Positions 45,676 to 57,192 of a DNA stretch of 64,000 nucleotides are shown here, piece by piece (the stretch's first letter is position 1; each line of letters opens with the position of its first letter). The notes under the pieces were generated by a model. It saw only the letters and a list, made by a program, of their open reading frames with translations. It was not told where the DNA came from and searched no databases. The stretch lies in assembly GCF_900109745.1 (NCBI RefSeq), contig NZ_FOAV01000009.1, positions 161,890 to 225,889 on the forward strand, read 5' to 3'. Position numbers and translations under genes: made by a program. This DNA is from Roseateles sp. YR242 (lineage in GTDB: Bacteria; Pseudomonadota; Gammaproteobacteria; Burkholderiales; Burkholderiaceae_C).

Positions 45676-47157
45676 TCAGCGCTGCAGATCCCCCAGGCAC
45701 AGATATTTGCTCTCGACATATTCGTCGATGCCCTGATGCCCGCCTTCGCGGCCCAGGCCGGACTGCTTGACGCCGCCGAAGGGCACTTCGGCGGTGGAGA
45801 TCAAACCGGTGTTGACCCCCACCATGCCGGACTCCAGGGCTTCACCCACGCGGAAGATGCGCCCGATGTCCCGGGTATAGAAGTAGCTGGCGAGGCCGAA
45901 TTCGGTGGCATTGGCCATCTGGATGACCTCGGCCTCGGTCTGGAAGCGGAACACCGGGGCTACGGGCCCGAAGGTCTCCTCGCGGGCACACAACATGTCC
46001 GAGGTGACGTCGGCCAGTACCGTCGGTTCGAAGAAGCGGTCATGCAGCCGCTTGCCGCCCGTGACCACACGGGCGCCCTTGTCGGTGGCGTCCGCCACAT
46101 GGCGCTCGACCTTGTCCATGGCGGCGTTATCGATCAGCGGCCCCTGCGTCACGCCGGGCTCGAAGCCCCCACCCACCTTGAGGGCCGCGACCTTCTCCGC
46201 CAGCTTGGCGACAAAGGCGTCATAGACGCCGTCCTGCACATACAGCCGGTTGGCGCAGACGCAGGTCTGGCCCGCATTGCGGTATTTGCTGGCCATCGCG
46301 CCTTCCACTGCGCTGTCCAGGTCCGCATCGTCAAACACCAGGAAAGGGGCGTTGCCACCCAACTCCAGCGAGAGCTTCTTCAGGGTGGGCGCACACTGCG
46401 CCATGAGGATGCGGCCGACCTCGGTGGAACCGGTGAACGACAGGTGCCGCACCGCCCCCCGCTCGCACAGCACCTTGCCGATCGCCACCGAGTGTTCGCC
46501 GTCGCCGGTGACCACGTTGAGCACGCCCGCCGGCATGCCGGCGCGCTGGGCCAACTCGGCGGCGGCAAGCGCCGTCAACGGGGTCTGCTCGGCGGGTTTG
46601 ATCACCACGGGGCACCCCGCCGCCAGGGCAGGCGCCACCTTGCGCGTGATCATGGCCAGCGGGAAGTTCCAGGGCGTGATGGCCGCGCACACGCCGATGG
46701 GCTGCTGGAGGATCAGGTAGCGCTTGGTCGCGTCGGTGGTGGGCACGGTTTCGCCGTAAACGCGCTTGGCCTGCTCCGCAAACCACTCCAGAAAGCTGGC
46801 GCCGTAGACGATTTCGCCCCGCGCCTCGGCCAGCGGCTTGCCCTGCTCGGCCGTGAGGATGCGGGCCAGATCATCCGCATGCTGGATCAGCAGGTGATAC
46901 CAGCGCATGAGAATGGCGGCGCGCTCCTTGGCGGTCTTGGCGCGCCAGGCCGGCCAGGCGGCCTCGGCGGCGGTGACGGCGGCGTCCGCCTCGGACGCGC
47001 CGAGGTTGGCCACGTGCGTGAGCAACTCACCGCTGGCCGGGTCCTGCACATCGAAGCGGGCCGAACCGCCCACCCATTCACCATTGATCAGGGCATCGGT
47101 CTTGAGGAGGCTGGGATCCTTCAGTGAGGCCAGCGGGGAAGTCAGGGGCGTGTCCAT
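45676..47157 (-). CDS. gabD: NAD(P)-dependent succinate-semialdehyde dehydrogenase
   Basis: A 493-residue aldehyde dehydrogenase with all catalytic motifs: TPWNFPLA (about 161), the general base Glu265 in SLELGGNAP, the nucleophile Cys299 in NAGQTCVC, and a C-terminal VPFGGVKQSGLGREGG. The GAEx pattern AITPWNFP-ATRK-type spacing and length match GabD, which oxidises succinic semialdehyde to succinate in GABA degradation. The second Cys two residues after the nucleophile (C-V-C) is also seen in GabD. The upstream 380 bp is shared with alaS. GABA transaminase is not encoded nearby. Confidence 0.92.
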   Translation of the reverse strand: MDTPLTSPLASLKDPSLLKTDALINGEWVGGSARFDVQDPASGELLTHVANLGASEADAAVTAAEAAWPAWRAKTAKERAAILMRWYHLLIQHADDLARILTAEQGKPLAEARGEIVYGASFLEWFAEQAKRVYGETVPTTDATKRYLILQQPIGVCAAITPWNFPLAMITRKVAPALAAGCPVVIKPAEQTPLTALAAAELAQRAGMPAGVLNVVTGDGEHSVAIGKVLCERGAVRHLSFTGSTEVGRILMAQCAPTLKKLSLELGGNAPFLVFDDADLDSAVEGAMASKYRNAGQTCVCANRLYVQDGVYDAFVAKLAEKVAALKVGGGFEPGVTQGPLIDNAAMDKVERHVADATDKGARVVTGGKRLHDRFFEPTVLADVTSDMLCAREETFGPVAPVFRFQTEAEVIQMANATEFGLASYFYTRDIGRIFRVGEALESGMVGVNTGLISTAEVPFGGVKQSGLGREGGHQGIDEYVESKYLCLGDLQR

Positions 47158-47538
47158 CGTCGGTGCTCCGGCAGAAGTTCTCGAGAGTGGCTCTCTGTTT
47201 AAAAGATCCTAGCGGGTTTGGCATGGGCGCCACGTCACAGAGGTGCCGCGCACCGCAGGGAGCAAGGCCCGCTCCTATAATCGAAAGCTTCGCGAAATCA
47301 AGGCATTGCGGGCAATCCGGGCGGTGCACGGTGACGATATCGGTTCACCCCCGTTGACATTTGTTTGCAAAGCCGGCTCGTAAAGAATTCTTGAGTGGCG
47401 CTGAAGTAGCGCTGAAGTAGTGCTGAACTGCCGCAAGTCGCACCCCGGAGTGCTCTCCGGATGCGGATGCGGCGTGACATCACCGCCATGGGGTAACTGC
47501 CATGGGTAACTGCCCTGGGGCAACAGCAAAGGACTGGC
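47158..47538. promoter_or_regulatory. Divergent gabD/alaS control region
   Basis: The 381 bp between the divergent genes contain no supported gene. Towards alaS there is TTGACA at 47354-47359, a possible -35 element, but no convincing -10. Short near-direct repeats (GCTGAAGTAG near 47400 and AACTGCCATGGGT-like near 47490) lie in the alaS leader. Confidence 0.4.
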
Positions 47539-50172
<2,634 letters not shown>

Positions 50173-50187
50173 CGCTTCAACACACGT

Positions 50188-50218
50188 CAAAGGGCCCCAC
50201 CCGGGCCCTTTGTTTTTT
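50188..50218 (+). terminator. Rho-independent terminator after alaS
   Basis: CAAAGGGCCC and GGGCCCTTTG form a perfect 10-bp stem with a 5-base loop, followed by six T residues. Confidence 0.92.
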
Positions 50219-50263
50219 CAGCGCGCCTGGCCATCCAGACCGGGCGCCTTTACGGAGTTCTTC

Positions 50264-51025
50264 ATGACCGACCAGACGACTGATCACGGCGCCGACCAGG
50301 GCGACCATCCCATCGACGTCGAAAACGCCCAGCAACTGGGTGAATACGTGGCCTTGCTGGCGGGTGCCGCCGACCCGGATGCACCGGCCATCACGCTGGA
50401 CACGCTGGACGGCTACATGACCGCCCTGCTGGTCGGCCCGCCGCCGTCCGCCCCCATCCAGGCCATGGATGCGTTGTTTGGCGAGGACTGGCCCGCCGCG
50501 CTGGAAGCGCAGGAACAGACCGATGCCTTCATGGACGTGCTGCACCTGCGTTGGAACGAGATCGCCGACAGCCTGGACCCGCAGCAACTGGTGGAAGCAC
50601 CGGAAGAGATGCAGCTGGTGCCGCTGATTTCCGAGTTCGACGACGAGACCAAGGCCCAGTTGCTGGCCGATGGCTCGTTGACCGAAGAGTTGCTGGAACG
50701 GCTGCCCTCTGCTGGCGCCATGTGGGCCCAGGGCTTCCTGCAAGCCGTGGAAGATGCGGGCACGTGGGAGCTGCCGGAAGGTGACGCTGCGCGCGACCTG
50801 TCGCTGATGCTGGAAGCCCTTGAGGCGGTGACGCTGGCTGAAGGCTCGTCGGAGCGCCAGGCCTACATCGATGAAGCCTATGAGGAACCGGAAGGCGTGG
50901 ACCAGAACGCCCTGATCGACGACATGCTGTTCACCGTTCAGGACATGCGCCTGTTCTGGCTGCAGCAGGCGGCGCTGAAGGACGCATTCAGTGAAGAGGG
51001 TGGCAGCCCGTCCGAGCTGAACTGA
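50264..51025 (+). CDS. YecA/UPF0149-family protein
   Basis: A 253-residue acidic protein of the YecA/UPF0149 family. LDGYMTALLVGPP at about residue 50 and a helical region (WNEIADSLDPQQLVEAPEE) are typical, followed by a long acidic helical C-terminus (LSLMLEALEAVTLAEGSSERQAYIDEAYEEPEG). The SEC-C zinc motif often present at the end of YecA proteins is absent. The start ATG 50264 has GGAG upstream. Function is unknown; it is cytoplasmic and acidic (pI low by inspection). Confidence 0.82.
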   Translation: MTDQTTDHGADQGDHPIDVENAQQLGEYVALLAGAADPDAPAITLDTLDGYMTALLVGPPPSAPIQAMDALFGEDWPAALEAQEQTDAFMDVLHLRWNEIADSLDPQQLVEAPEEMQLVPLISEFDDETKAQLLADGSLTEELLERLPSAGAMWAQGFLQAVEDAGTWELPEGDAARDLSLMLEALEAVTLAEGSSERQAYIDEAYEEPEGVDQNALIDDMLFTVQDMRLFWLQQAALKDAFSEEGGSPSELN

Positions 51026-51116
51026 ACGGGGGCACGGGCGGCTTTACAGCCGCTCGACGCCAAGGCCGGCTTTACAGCCGCTCGACGCCAAAAGGGCGGC
51101 TTTACAGCCGCCCTTT
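51026..51116 (-). repeat. Three tandem hairpin units at the 3' end of the SET gene
   Basis: GGCGGCTTTACAGCCGC-like units recur three times at about 51037-51054, 51065-51082 and 51094-51113, with CTCGACGCCAA spacers. The one inside the SET gene covers its stop codon (51102-51104); the others are downstream. The outermost AAAGGGCGGC...GCCGCCCTTT is a strong stem and could terminate transcription. Confidence 0.75.
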
Positions 51117-51602
51117 GCAATTCGGCGCCCCACACCGGCAACGCAGCCGGCCCTCGTGGTGGCTCTCGCCGTAGTCGCAGCTGATTTCCTCACCCGACGC
51201 GATGTCCCGGATGGCGTAGAACTCGGCGCGCCCCTGGCGGATGCGCAGCACGGCGTTCGGTGCGCAGCTGTGGTTGATGTGGCGCATCACGCCCTTGTCA
51301 TGGGTGGCATCTATGGCGGTGCGGTCGGAGACCTCCACCACGTGGATGCGGCGCTTGCCTTCGATGCGACGCCGCGCCTCACGCACCGACACCACCTCCC
51401 CGCGCATCTCGCCGATCTTGCGGCGGGCCGGGATGGATTCGTCGGCGAAGACGCCCAGGCCATCGATCGCGCTGGGCGCCACGTGCAGGGCAAAACGCTC
51501 GGCCGGCAGCGGCTCACCCTTGACGCCGGGGGCTGCTTGGGCGCGAACCGGCGCCGTGGGCGCGGGCGCGGGGGCTGGAGCGACAGAACTCAGACGCGGC
51601 AT
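51102..51602 (-). CDS. SET-domain protein
   Basis: A 166-residue protein with a bacterial SET domain: GLGVFADESIPARRKIGEMRGE (about 48-70), the catalytic NHSCAPNA core (about 108), GEEISCDYG (about 140) and a post-SET Cys cluster ending CRCGAPNCKGRL. SET enzymes transfer methyl groups to lysine. An Ala/Pro-rich N-terminus of about 30 residues precedes the domain. The start ATG 51602 is chosen over TTG 51611. Bacterial SET proteins act on histone-like or host proteins in some cases; the substrate here is unknown. The 3' end lies in a tandem hairpin repeat. Confidence 0.85.
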   Translation of the reverse strand: MPRLSSVAPAPAPAPTAPVRAQAAPGVKGEPLPAERFALHVAPSAIDGLGVFADESIPARRKIGEMRGEVVSVREARRRIEGKRRIHVVEVSDRTAIDATHDKGVMRHINHSCAPNAVLRIRQGRAEFYAIRDIASGEEISCDYGESHHEGRLRCRCGAPNCKGRL

Positions 51603-51659
51603 GGCGGGCAAGGATCAACAACAGGAATGCCGCCATTGTCGCGCGTTGGCCGGCAGGCT

Positions 51660-54257
51660 TCAGTCAGCCGCCAGCAGCGGCACATCGTCGGCCTGTTGCG
51701 CCGCCACGCCACTGACAAGGCGCCACAGGTCGTCCCCGTCGAGCAGCGTCAGCATTTCCGCCCCCTGCCCCTTCAACAGGCGCACCTGCGCCTGCGCGGC
51801 CCAGCCGGGGCGCGTCGGGCTGGCCTGCAACTGATCGGTGCTGGCCTGGAAGACCTGGCCGAGCTGTTGCACCGCCAGTACCAGCCTTTGGCCGGCACTG
51901 GTGCGGCACACCAGCAAGGCCGCCTCATCACCGCAGGGGCGATGGAACAGCAATTGGCCCAGGTCCAGCACCGGCAGCATGCGGCCTTCAAAGCCCAGCA
52001 TGCCGCGCACGGCGGCGGGCGCCTGGGGCCAGGCGGTGATGCGCTGACGCTCCAGCGCCGCCAGCACCTGGATGGCGGGCAGGCCCAGCCACTGGTGGTC
52101 CACCAGGAAACTGGCCAGGTCCAGTTGCTGCTTGCCGGTGGGTGCCAGCGGCGCAAATGCTGCCGGTGCATGGCCCGCCTGCGCCGCTTCCAGCCGAGGG
52201 CCCAGGGGCAGCAGCACCACGGCGGCGAGATCCTGCGCGTCCGGCGGCGTGTGGCGACGGTACTCGCGATAACCACCGGACATGGCCAGGCCGTAGGCCT
52301 GCACACGGCCGTCCAGCATGATCTCCCCCGTCACGTGCTGGTCGGCGGGCAGCGTTGCCAGTTCCTTCAGCGGGATGGGCAGCGACTGGCCAGCGGTCCA
52401 GCGGTCGTCGCTGCTGGCCACGACCTCACCCGCGCGCGTGACCAGCAAGGCGGCGGAGCCTGGCTGACCGGGTAGCGCGGCACGCAGCATCGCGCGGAAT
52501 TGCGGCTGGCCGTCGAACACGACGGCAATGCCGCCCGCGGCGTGCACGCCACCGGCCGGGTGCGGCACGGCGGCCGCATAGACCAGGCAGGGCGCGTCAC
52601 CCGACTCGCCGTACAAACCACAGGCTTCGTGCGCGGAGACCACGTATTGGCTGGCATCGCGCAGGCCCAGGGCCCCGCGTACCCAGTCGCCCTGGAGAGA
52701 GCGGCCAACATGGTGGGCCTGCGAGGGGTCGGAGACCGCGACCACCCGCCCCTGCGTGTCAAACACCAGCAGCAATGAATACACGGTGTAGAGCGCATGG
52801 ATGCTGGCCAGCACCTCGGCAGCCTGCGCCGCATGGCCATCGGCCAATGCACGTTGCAGACGGGCATCCAGGGCCCACCAGCGGCAGTCATTGGCCCGCT
52901 CGTAGAGGTTGCGGTTGACGATGGAGATGGCCAGCTCGGACTGGAAGCCGACGCTGTCGAAGATCGCGCCCAGGGCACTGTCTTCCAGCTGCGCAATGGC
53001 TCGTTCGAACACCTGGCGCAGTTGGTCACCGGTGCGCTCGACCTCGTTGAGCAGGGTCACGGCGAAATCACCGTTGCCCGAAGGTTGGCCCTGGGCCAAC
53101 GACTGACCCGCCGCCTGCGCCTGCAGCCCGACCTGGGCGTGCGCACGACTCTTGAGCTTGCCGTTCCACAGGGACCGCGACAGCTCACGCTGGATTCGGC
53201 GGGCTTCGAGCGGAATGCTGCGCAGTTCCTCGTCAAAGAGCGCGCGGGTATCCACGTCCCGGGCACGCGCCTCGGAACGCTCCGGCGGCGCATCGGCAAA
53301 GGCATGTTGCAAGGGCTGCAGCATCTGGGCCGACCAGCCGGGGCCGAAGTAGCCTTCGTAGCCGCTGGCGGCGGCGCTGCTGGAGAGATAGTCACGCCCC
53401 GCGAAATCCACCCGGAAACCCTGCGCCTGCCCGGCCGCTGGCACGGGTGCCCCCAGCGGGATCTGCCAGGGGTCCGATGTGAGCAGGACCTGGCCTTCAG
53501 CGTTCTTGAGGACCAGCACCGAACGCGGCACGCCCGCGCACAGCGCGCGGAACAGGCCCAGCATTTCGTCTTCGAGCTTGAAGGACAGGCAGAGCACCCC
53601 TTGGGCGCCACTGTCTGACGTCACGGCGGCCGCATAGATCAGGCCGTTGGCACCGTTGAGCAAGGCACTGGGCCCGTGGACCTCCACAAACGCCTGGTCA
53701 GGCGCCAGGGCGCGCATGAGGCGCTCGTCCTGGACCCGATCCGCACAACGGGCCGGGTCCAGGGCCGCCAGGCGGCGACCGTCAGCCGCCAGCAGGACGA
53801 CCTGGTTGTAAACCGAATATTTGGCCACGTAGTCGGCAAAGCGGTGGCGCAGCGCGTCCTGATCGGCTTCGTCAACGCCGCCCTGGGCATCCGCCTGCAG
53901 CAGGTCGCGCAGCGGACCGTCGGCAGCGAGGAAGCCGACATCGGCCGTGCGTTCAAAGAGGTTGCGCACCAGGATGTCGATGGCGACCTGCGCTCGCCCC
54001 TGCAACTGCTGAACCGCATTGCCGAACTGCCGGCGCGCCAGACTGTCGAGCAGCCGGCCGGTGAGCGCTTCAAAGGCGCTGCGCGTGTCCGCCATATCGG
54101 TGGCGGCGCCACTCATCTGGCCCAGCAGGGCCAGGCTGTCCCAGGCGCCTTGCAGGCGCATCAGGGGCTCTCGATATTCATCCAGCAGCGGCATAGCTGC
54201 CAGCAAGGGTGCCACTTCCGTGCTGAAGGGCAGGCCTTTTCTCCAGACCTTGGTCAT
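51660..54257 (-). CDS. Soluble sensor protein: two Cache-like modules fused to a CheW domain
   Basis: An 865-residue protein with no signal peptide or membrane helix. Two similar modules are visible. The first, at about residues 65-330, contains AIDILVRNLFERTADVGFLA and YSVYNQVVLLAADGRRLA; the second, at about 435-690, contains AISIVNRNLYERANDCRWWAL and YTVYSLLLVFDTQGRVVAVSD. Each has a helix, the R-N-L-[FY]-E-R-x-x-D motif and a PAS/Cache-like sheet. The C-terminal about 150 residues form a CheW domain (LASFLVDHQWLGLPAIQVLAAL; GMLGFEGRMLPVLDL). It is therefore a coupling protein that may feed cytoplasmic sensing directly into a CheA array. It is not in an operon with che genes. Confidence 0.85.
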   Translation of the reverse strand: MTKVWRKGLPFSTEVAPLLAAMPLLDEYREPLMRLQGAWDSLALLGQMSGAATDMADTRSAFEALTGRLLDSLARRQFGNAVQQLQGRAQVAIDILVRNLFERTADVGFLAADGPLRDLLQADAQGGVDEADQDALRHRFADYVAKYSVYNQVVLLAADGRRLAALDPARCADRVQDERLMRALAPDQAFVEVHGPSALLNGANGLIYAAAVTSDSGAQGVLCLSFKLEDEMLGLFRALCAGVPRSVLVLKNAEGQVLLTSDPWQIPLGAPVPAAGQAQGFRVDFAGRDYLSSSAAASGYEGYFGPGWSAQMLQPLQHAFADAPPERSEARARDVDTRALFDEELRSIPLEARRIQRELSRSLWNGKLKSRAHAQVGLQAQAAGQSLAQGQPSGNGDFAVTLLNEVERTGDQLRQVFERAIAQLEDSALGAIFDSVGFQSELAISIVNRNLYERANDCRWWALDARLQRALADGHAAQAAEVLASIHALYTVYSLLLVFDTQGRVVAVSDPSQAHHVGRSLQGDWVRGALGLRDASQYVVSAHEACGLYGESGDAPCLVYAAAVPHPAGGVHAAGGIAVVFDGQPQFRAMLRAALPGQPGSAALLVTRAGEVVASSDDRWTAGQSLPIPLKELATLPADQHVTGEIMLDGRVQAYGLAMSGGYREYRRHTPPDAQDLAAVVLLPLGPRLEAAQAGHAPAAFAPLAPTGKQQLDLASFLVDHQWLGLPAIQVLAALERQRITAWPQAPAAVRGMLGFEGRMLPVLDLGQLLFHRPCGDEAALLVCRTSAGQRLVLAVQQLGQVFQASTDQLQASPTRPGWAAQAQVRLLKGQGAEMLTLLDGDDLWRLVSGVAAQQADDVPLLAAD

Positions 54258-54493
54258 TCCCGGATCCTCACCTCGTGCCCTCGTGGGGCTTAAGCGCGGC
54301 AGTGTGACGTTGCAAACTGTTGCTGTCAGGAGGGGAAGACCGAGGATTTCGTGCCTCTCAGCGACTTACCGCACACGCTTGGCTGCATGAGCACGGACAC
54401 TGTGCCTGGATGCCACAAGTCGGGGCCGAATGCCCGTCGTTGGTGCGTGGCGGCGCAGGGCAACAATTCGCGGCGGCGCCCGCAAGCGGCCGC

Positions 54494-54808
54494 TCAGTCG
54501 ACCATCGACATGGTGGCCGTGGACTCGGATGTGCCGCGCCGTTCGGTCGCGACGTGGGTCTGCTGGAGGAGCGCGTCGGGATCGGTGAGCTTGCTCTGCG
54601 GCCCCGGGGCGTCGGTGGAGCCGCCGCGGTCCGTCGGGTTGGGCTGGGGCGCGCTGGGCGGCTTGCTGGGCTGGCGTTTGCCAGTGATGAGCAGCCGAGC
54701 CAGCTTGACCACTTCACTGGCCTGCGCAGGTGCGGTGCCCGCGAGCAAGGACAGGCCCAGCACGGCGGTGCCCAGGAGGCGGATAGCTGGAATGCGGTGG
54801 TGACTCAT
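54494..54808 (-). CDS. Small secreted protein of unknown function
   Basis: A 104-residue protein with a clear Sec signal peptide (LLGTAVLGLSLLAGTAPAQAS, cleavage after about residue 30). The mature part is Pro/Gln/Ser/Thr-rich and probably disordered, without cysteines. A strong AGAGGGAGATC ribosome site precedes the ATG, so it is very likely expressed. It lies just downstream of pbpC on the same strand (86 bp away), with a gap that holds no obvious terminator. No family is recognised. Confidence 0.72.
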   Translation of the reverse strand: MSHHRIPAIRLLGTAVLGLSLLAGTAPAQASEVVKLARLLITGKRQPSKPPSAPQPNPTDRGGSTDAPGPQSKLTDPDALLQQTHVATERRGTSESTATMSMVD

Positions 54809-54894
54809 GATCTCCCTCTCGCCTATGGTAGCGGCGAACGGGAGTATCGAAAGTCAGGGATTCACATGCTAGCCATCCGCGACGAACTGCGTGT

Positions 54895-57192
54895 TCAAAG
54901 GCCTGACCTGCGGCCGGCACGGACCGAGGCCCCCCGGACCTCGAAACGCACGCGCTGCAGTTCCCGGCCGTTGGCGTCCAGCAGCGCCAGCTCATGGGTG
55001 CCAGGCATCGGGAGCCAATCGACGGTGACGCCCCTGCCCAACGGGCGGCCGTCCAGGCGCCACTGGGCCGGTCCGTCGCGGCCCAGCGCCCCGGCATGCT
55101 CGAAGCGCAGCCGCTGGTGGGCGGGGGGGATGTCCGGATCCAAGGCGTAGATGGCGCCTTGGGCGGGGTTGCTGATGGCCACGGCCGTGGCCGCCAGGCG
55201 CAGCACCGCCTGCTCGGTGCCGGCCACAAAATACTCCTGCCGGGCGGGTTCCTGGTTGGCGTCGAAGCGGACCGGCTGATGGACCAGTCCTGGTGGCGGT
55301 TTGAATGCCTGGCCTGGTGCGCCGGCGTGCAGGGCCAGCATGAGCTCGCGCCAGATCGGCGCGGCGCCGCTCACCCCGGACACCTGCTGCATGGCGGCGC
55401 CGTCGGAGTTGCCGACCCACACGCCCACGGTGTAGCGGGAGGACCAACCGAGACACCAGTTGTCCCGCATGTCCTTGCTGGTGCCGGTCTTGACTGCCGC
55501 CGGGAATGGGAGGGCCAGCGCGCTGGTGAGGCCGAACGTGATGGCGCGGGCATTGTTGTCGGCCAGGATGTCCGCCACGATGAAGGTGGCACGAGGGTCG
55601 GTGATGGGAGCGGCGGGTGTGGTGCTTGCGGCGGTTGTGGCGGTTGCGGTGGTTGTGGTGGTGGTTGAGGTGGACGAAGCGGCTTTGCGGGAGGACGGCA
55701 GCAGCACCTCGCTGTATCGCCCCCCGTTGGCCAGCGCCCGATAGGCGTTGGTCAATCCGAGCAGGGTGACGTCCGCACTGCCCAGCGCCAGTGACGGCCC
55801 GTAGAAGCCGCCGGTCTCCGGCAGTTGCAGCCCAAGCGCGTTCAGCCGTTCAAAGACGGCCTCCGGTGTCAGCATGAGCCCCAGGCGAACCGCCGGCACG
55901 TTGAGACTGTTGCCCAGCGCGGCGCGAGCACTGATCCAGCCACGGTAGTGCTTGTCGTAGTTCTGCGGCAGGTAGACGCCCGCTGCGGTGGGAATCTGCG
56001 CCGGGGTGTCGTCCAGCAGGCTGGCGGCGGTGATCAGGCGCCGCTCAAGCGCGAGTTCATAAACAAAGGGCTTGAGGGCGGAGCCTGGCTGGCGCCGGGA
56101 GACCACATGGTCCACCTGCGCCGCCTCGGAGCGCTGGCCGCTGGAGCCCACCCAGGCCACGACCTCCCCGCTGGCGTTGTCCAGGACCAGGATGGCGCCA
56201 TCTTCCACCGCCCTGCCCTGCAGCTCGCCCAGTTGCCGACCCAGGGATTCCACCGCCAGGCGCTGGATACGGCCGTCCAGCGTGCTGCGCTGCGCGGCAG
56301 GCCCGTCAGGCCGCAGTGCCAGCCGTGCGAAGTGCGGCGCCCACTGCGGCGCGTCCGCCCATTGCAACGGCTTGCGGGTGAACACGGCGGCGGCTTCGTC
56401 CTCCAGGCCGTCACACGGCTCGGACATGCCGCGCAGGAGGGCACAGGCCCGGCTGGCGGTACGCGTCGCTGTCGTGTTGGGCGCACGCAGCATGGCGGCC
56501 AGCAAGGCCGATTCACGATGGTCCAGGCCGGAGGGACGTTTGCCAAACAGCGTTTGAGCGGCTGCCGGCACGCCGATCAATTCTCCCCGCAGCGGGACGA
56601 GGTTGAGATAGGCCTCAAGAATCTGCGCCTTGGTCCAACGCTGCTCCAGGCGGCCGGCAACCCAGGCCTGGCCCAGCTTCTGGGACAGGCTGCGTCCGCC
56701 ACGCTGGGCCAGATCGTCGTCCAGCAGGCCGGCGAGCTGCATGGTGACGGTGGAGGCGCCTCGGGTGCGGGTGTTCCAGAGGTTGGCCCAGGCACTGGCT
56801 GCGACGGCCGACCAGTCCACGCCGCTGTGTTCGTAAAAGCGTTGATCTTCGGACAGCAGCATGGCGCGCAGCAGCGCTGGCGACATGTCCTGCAGCGGCA
56901 CCCAGGCGAGGGCCCGGCGGCGCGGGTCCAGGCGCAGCACCTGCAGCGGCACACCGCGGCGATCCAGCAGCGTGAAGTCGGAAACACGATGCTGGCTGCG
57001 TACCTCGGAGAAGGTGGGCAGACTCTGGGCATGGGCCGAGGCGACCAGCAGCACCGACGCGACAGGGGTGATCCAGGTCGTCAGGACCCACCGCAGGCCC
57101 GGCACCGCCCGCGGGCCCACCGCGGCCGGGAGCGCCAGGAGCGACACCACGGCGGCCCGGGCCCTCGCCCAGGCCTGCCTGCGCAGGGTCAC
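54895..57192 (-). CDS. pbpC: Penicillin-binding protein 1C
   Basis: PBP1C of 765 residues: an N-terminal membrane anchor (WITPVASVLLVASAHA), a GT51 glycosyltransferase domain with the catalytic SEDQRFYEHSGVDW and TVTMQLAGLL, a transpeptidase with SRRQPGSALKPF (SxxK), SLN in LGNSLNVPAVRL and KTGTS, and the BiPBP C-terminal domain. A Ser/Thr/Ala-rich insert (about 22 residues of mostly T and A at about 515-540) is unusual between the SxxN and KTG motifs. The GTG start overlaps the stop of the alpha-2-macroglobulin gene, so the two are coupled. PBP1C and the macroglobulin are thought to act together in cell envelope defence and repair. Confidence 0.93.
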   Translation of the reverse strand: MTLRRQAWARARAAVVSLLALPAAVGPRAVPGLRWVLTTWITPVASVLLVASAHAQSLPTFSEVRSQHRVSDFTLLDRRGVPLQVLRLDPRRRALAWVPLQDMSPALLRAMLLSEDQRFYEHSGVDWSAVAASAWANLWNTRTRGASTVTMQLAGLLDDDLAQRGGRSLSQKLGQAWVAGRLEQRWTKAQILEAYLNLVPLRGELIGVPAAAQTLFGKRPSGLDHRESALLAAMLRAPNTTATRTASRACALLRGMSEPCDGLEDEAAAVFTRKPLQWADAPQWAPHFARLALRPDGPAAQRSTLDGRIQRLAVESLGRQLGELQGRAVEDGAILVLDNASGEVVAWVGSSGQRSEAAQVDHVVSRRQPGSALKPFVYELALERRLITAASLLDDTPAQIPTAAGVYLPQNYDKHYRGWISARAALGNSLNVPAVRLGLMLTPEAVFERLNALGLQLPETGGFYGPSLALGSADVTLLGLTNAYRALANGGRYSEVLLPSSRKAASSTSTTTTTTATATTAASTTPAAPITDPRATFIVADILADNNARAITFGLTSALALPFPAAVKTGTSKDMRDNWCLGWSSRYTVGVWVGNSDGAAMQQVSGVSGAAPIWRELMLALHAGAPGQAFKPPPGLVHQPVRFDANQEPARQEYFVAGTEQAVLRLAATAVAISNPAQGAIYALDPDIPPAHQRLRFEHAGALGRDGPAQWRLDGRPLGRGVTVDWLPMPGTHELALLDANGRELQRVRFEVRGASVRAGRRSGL

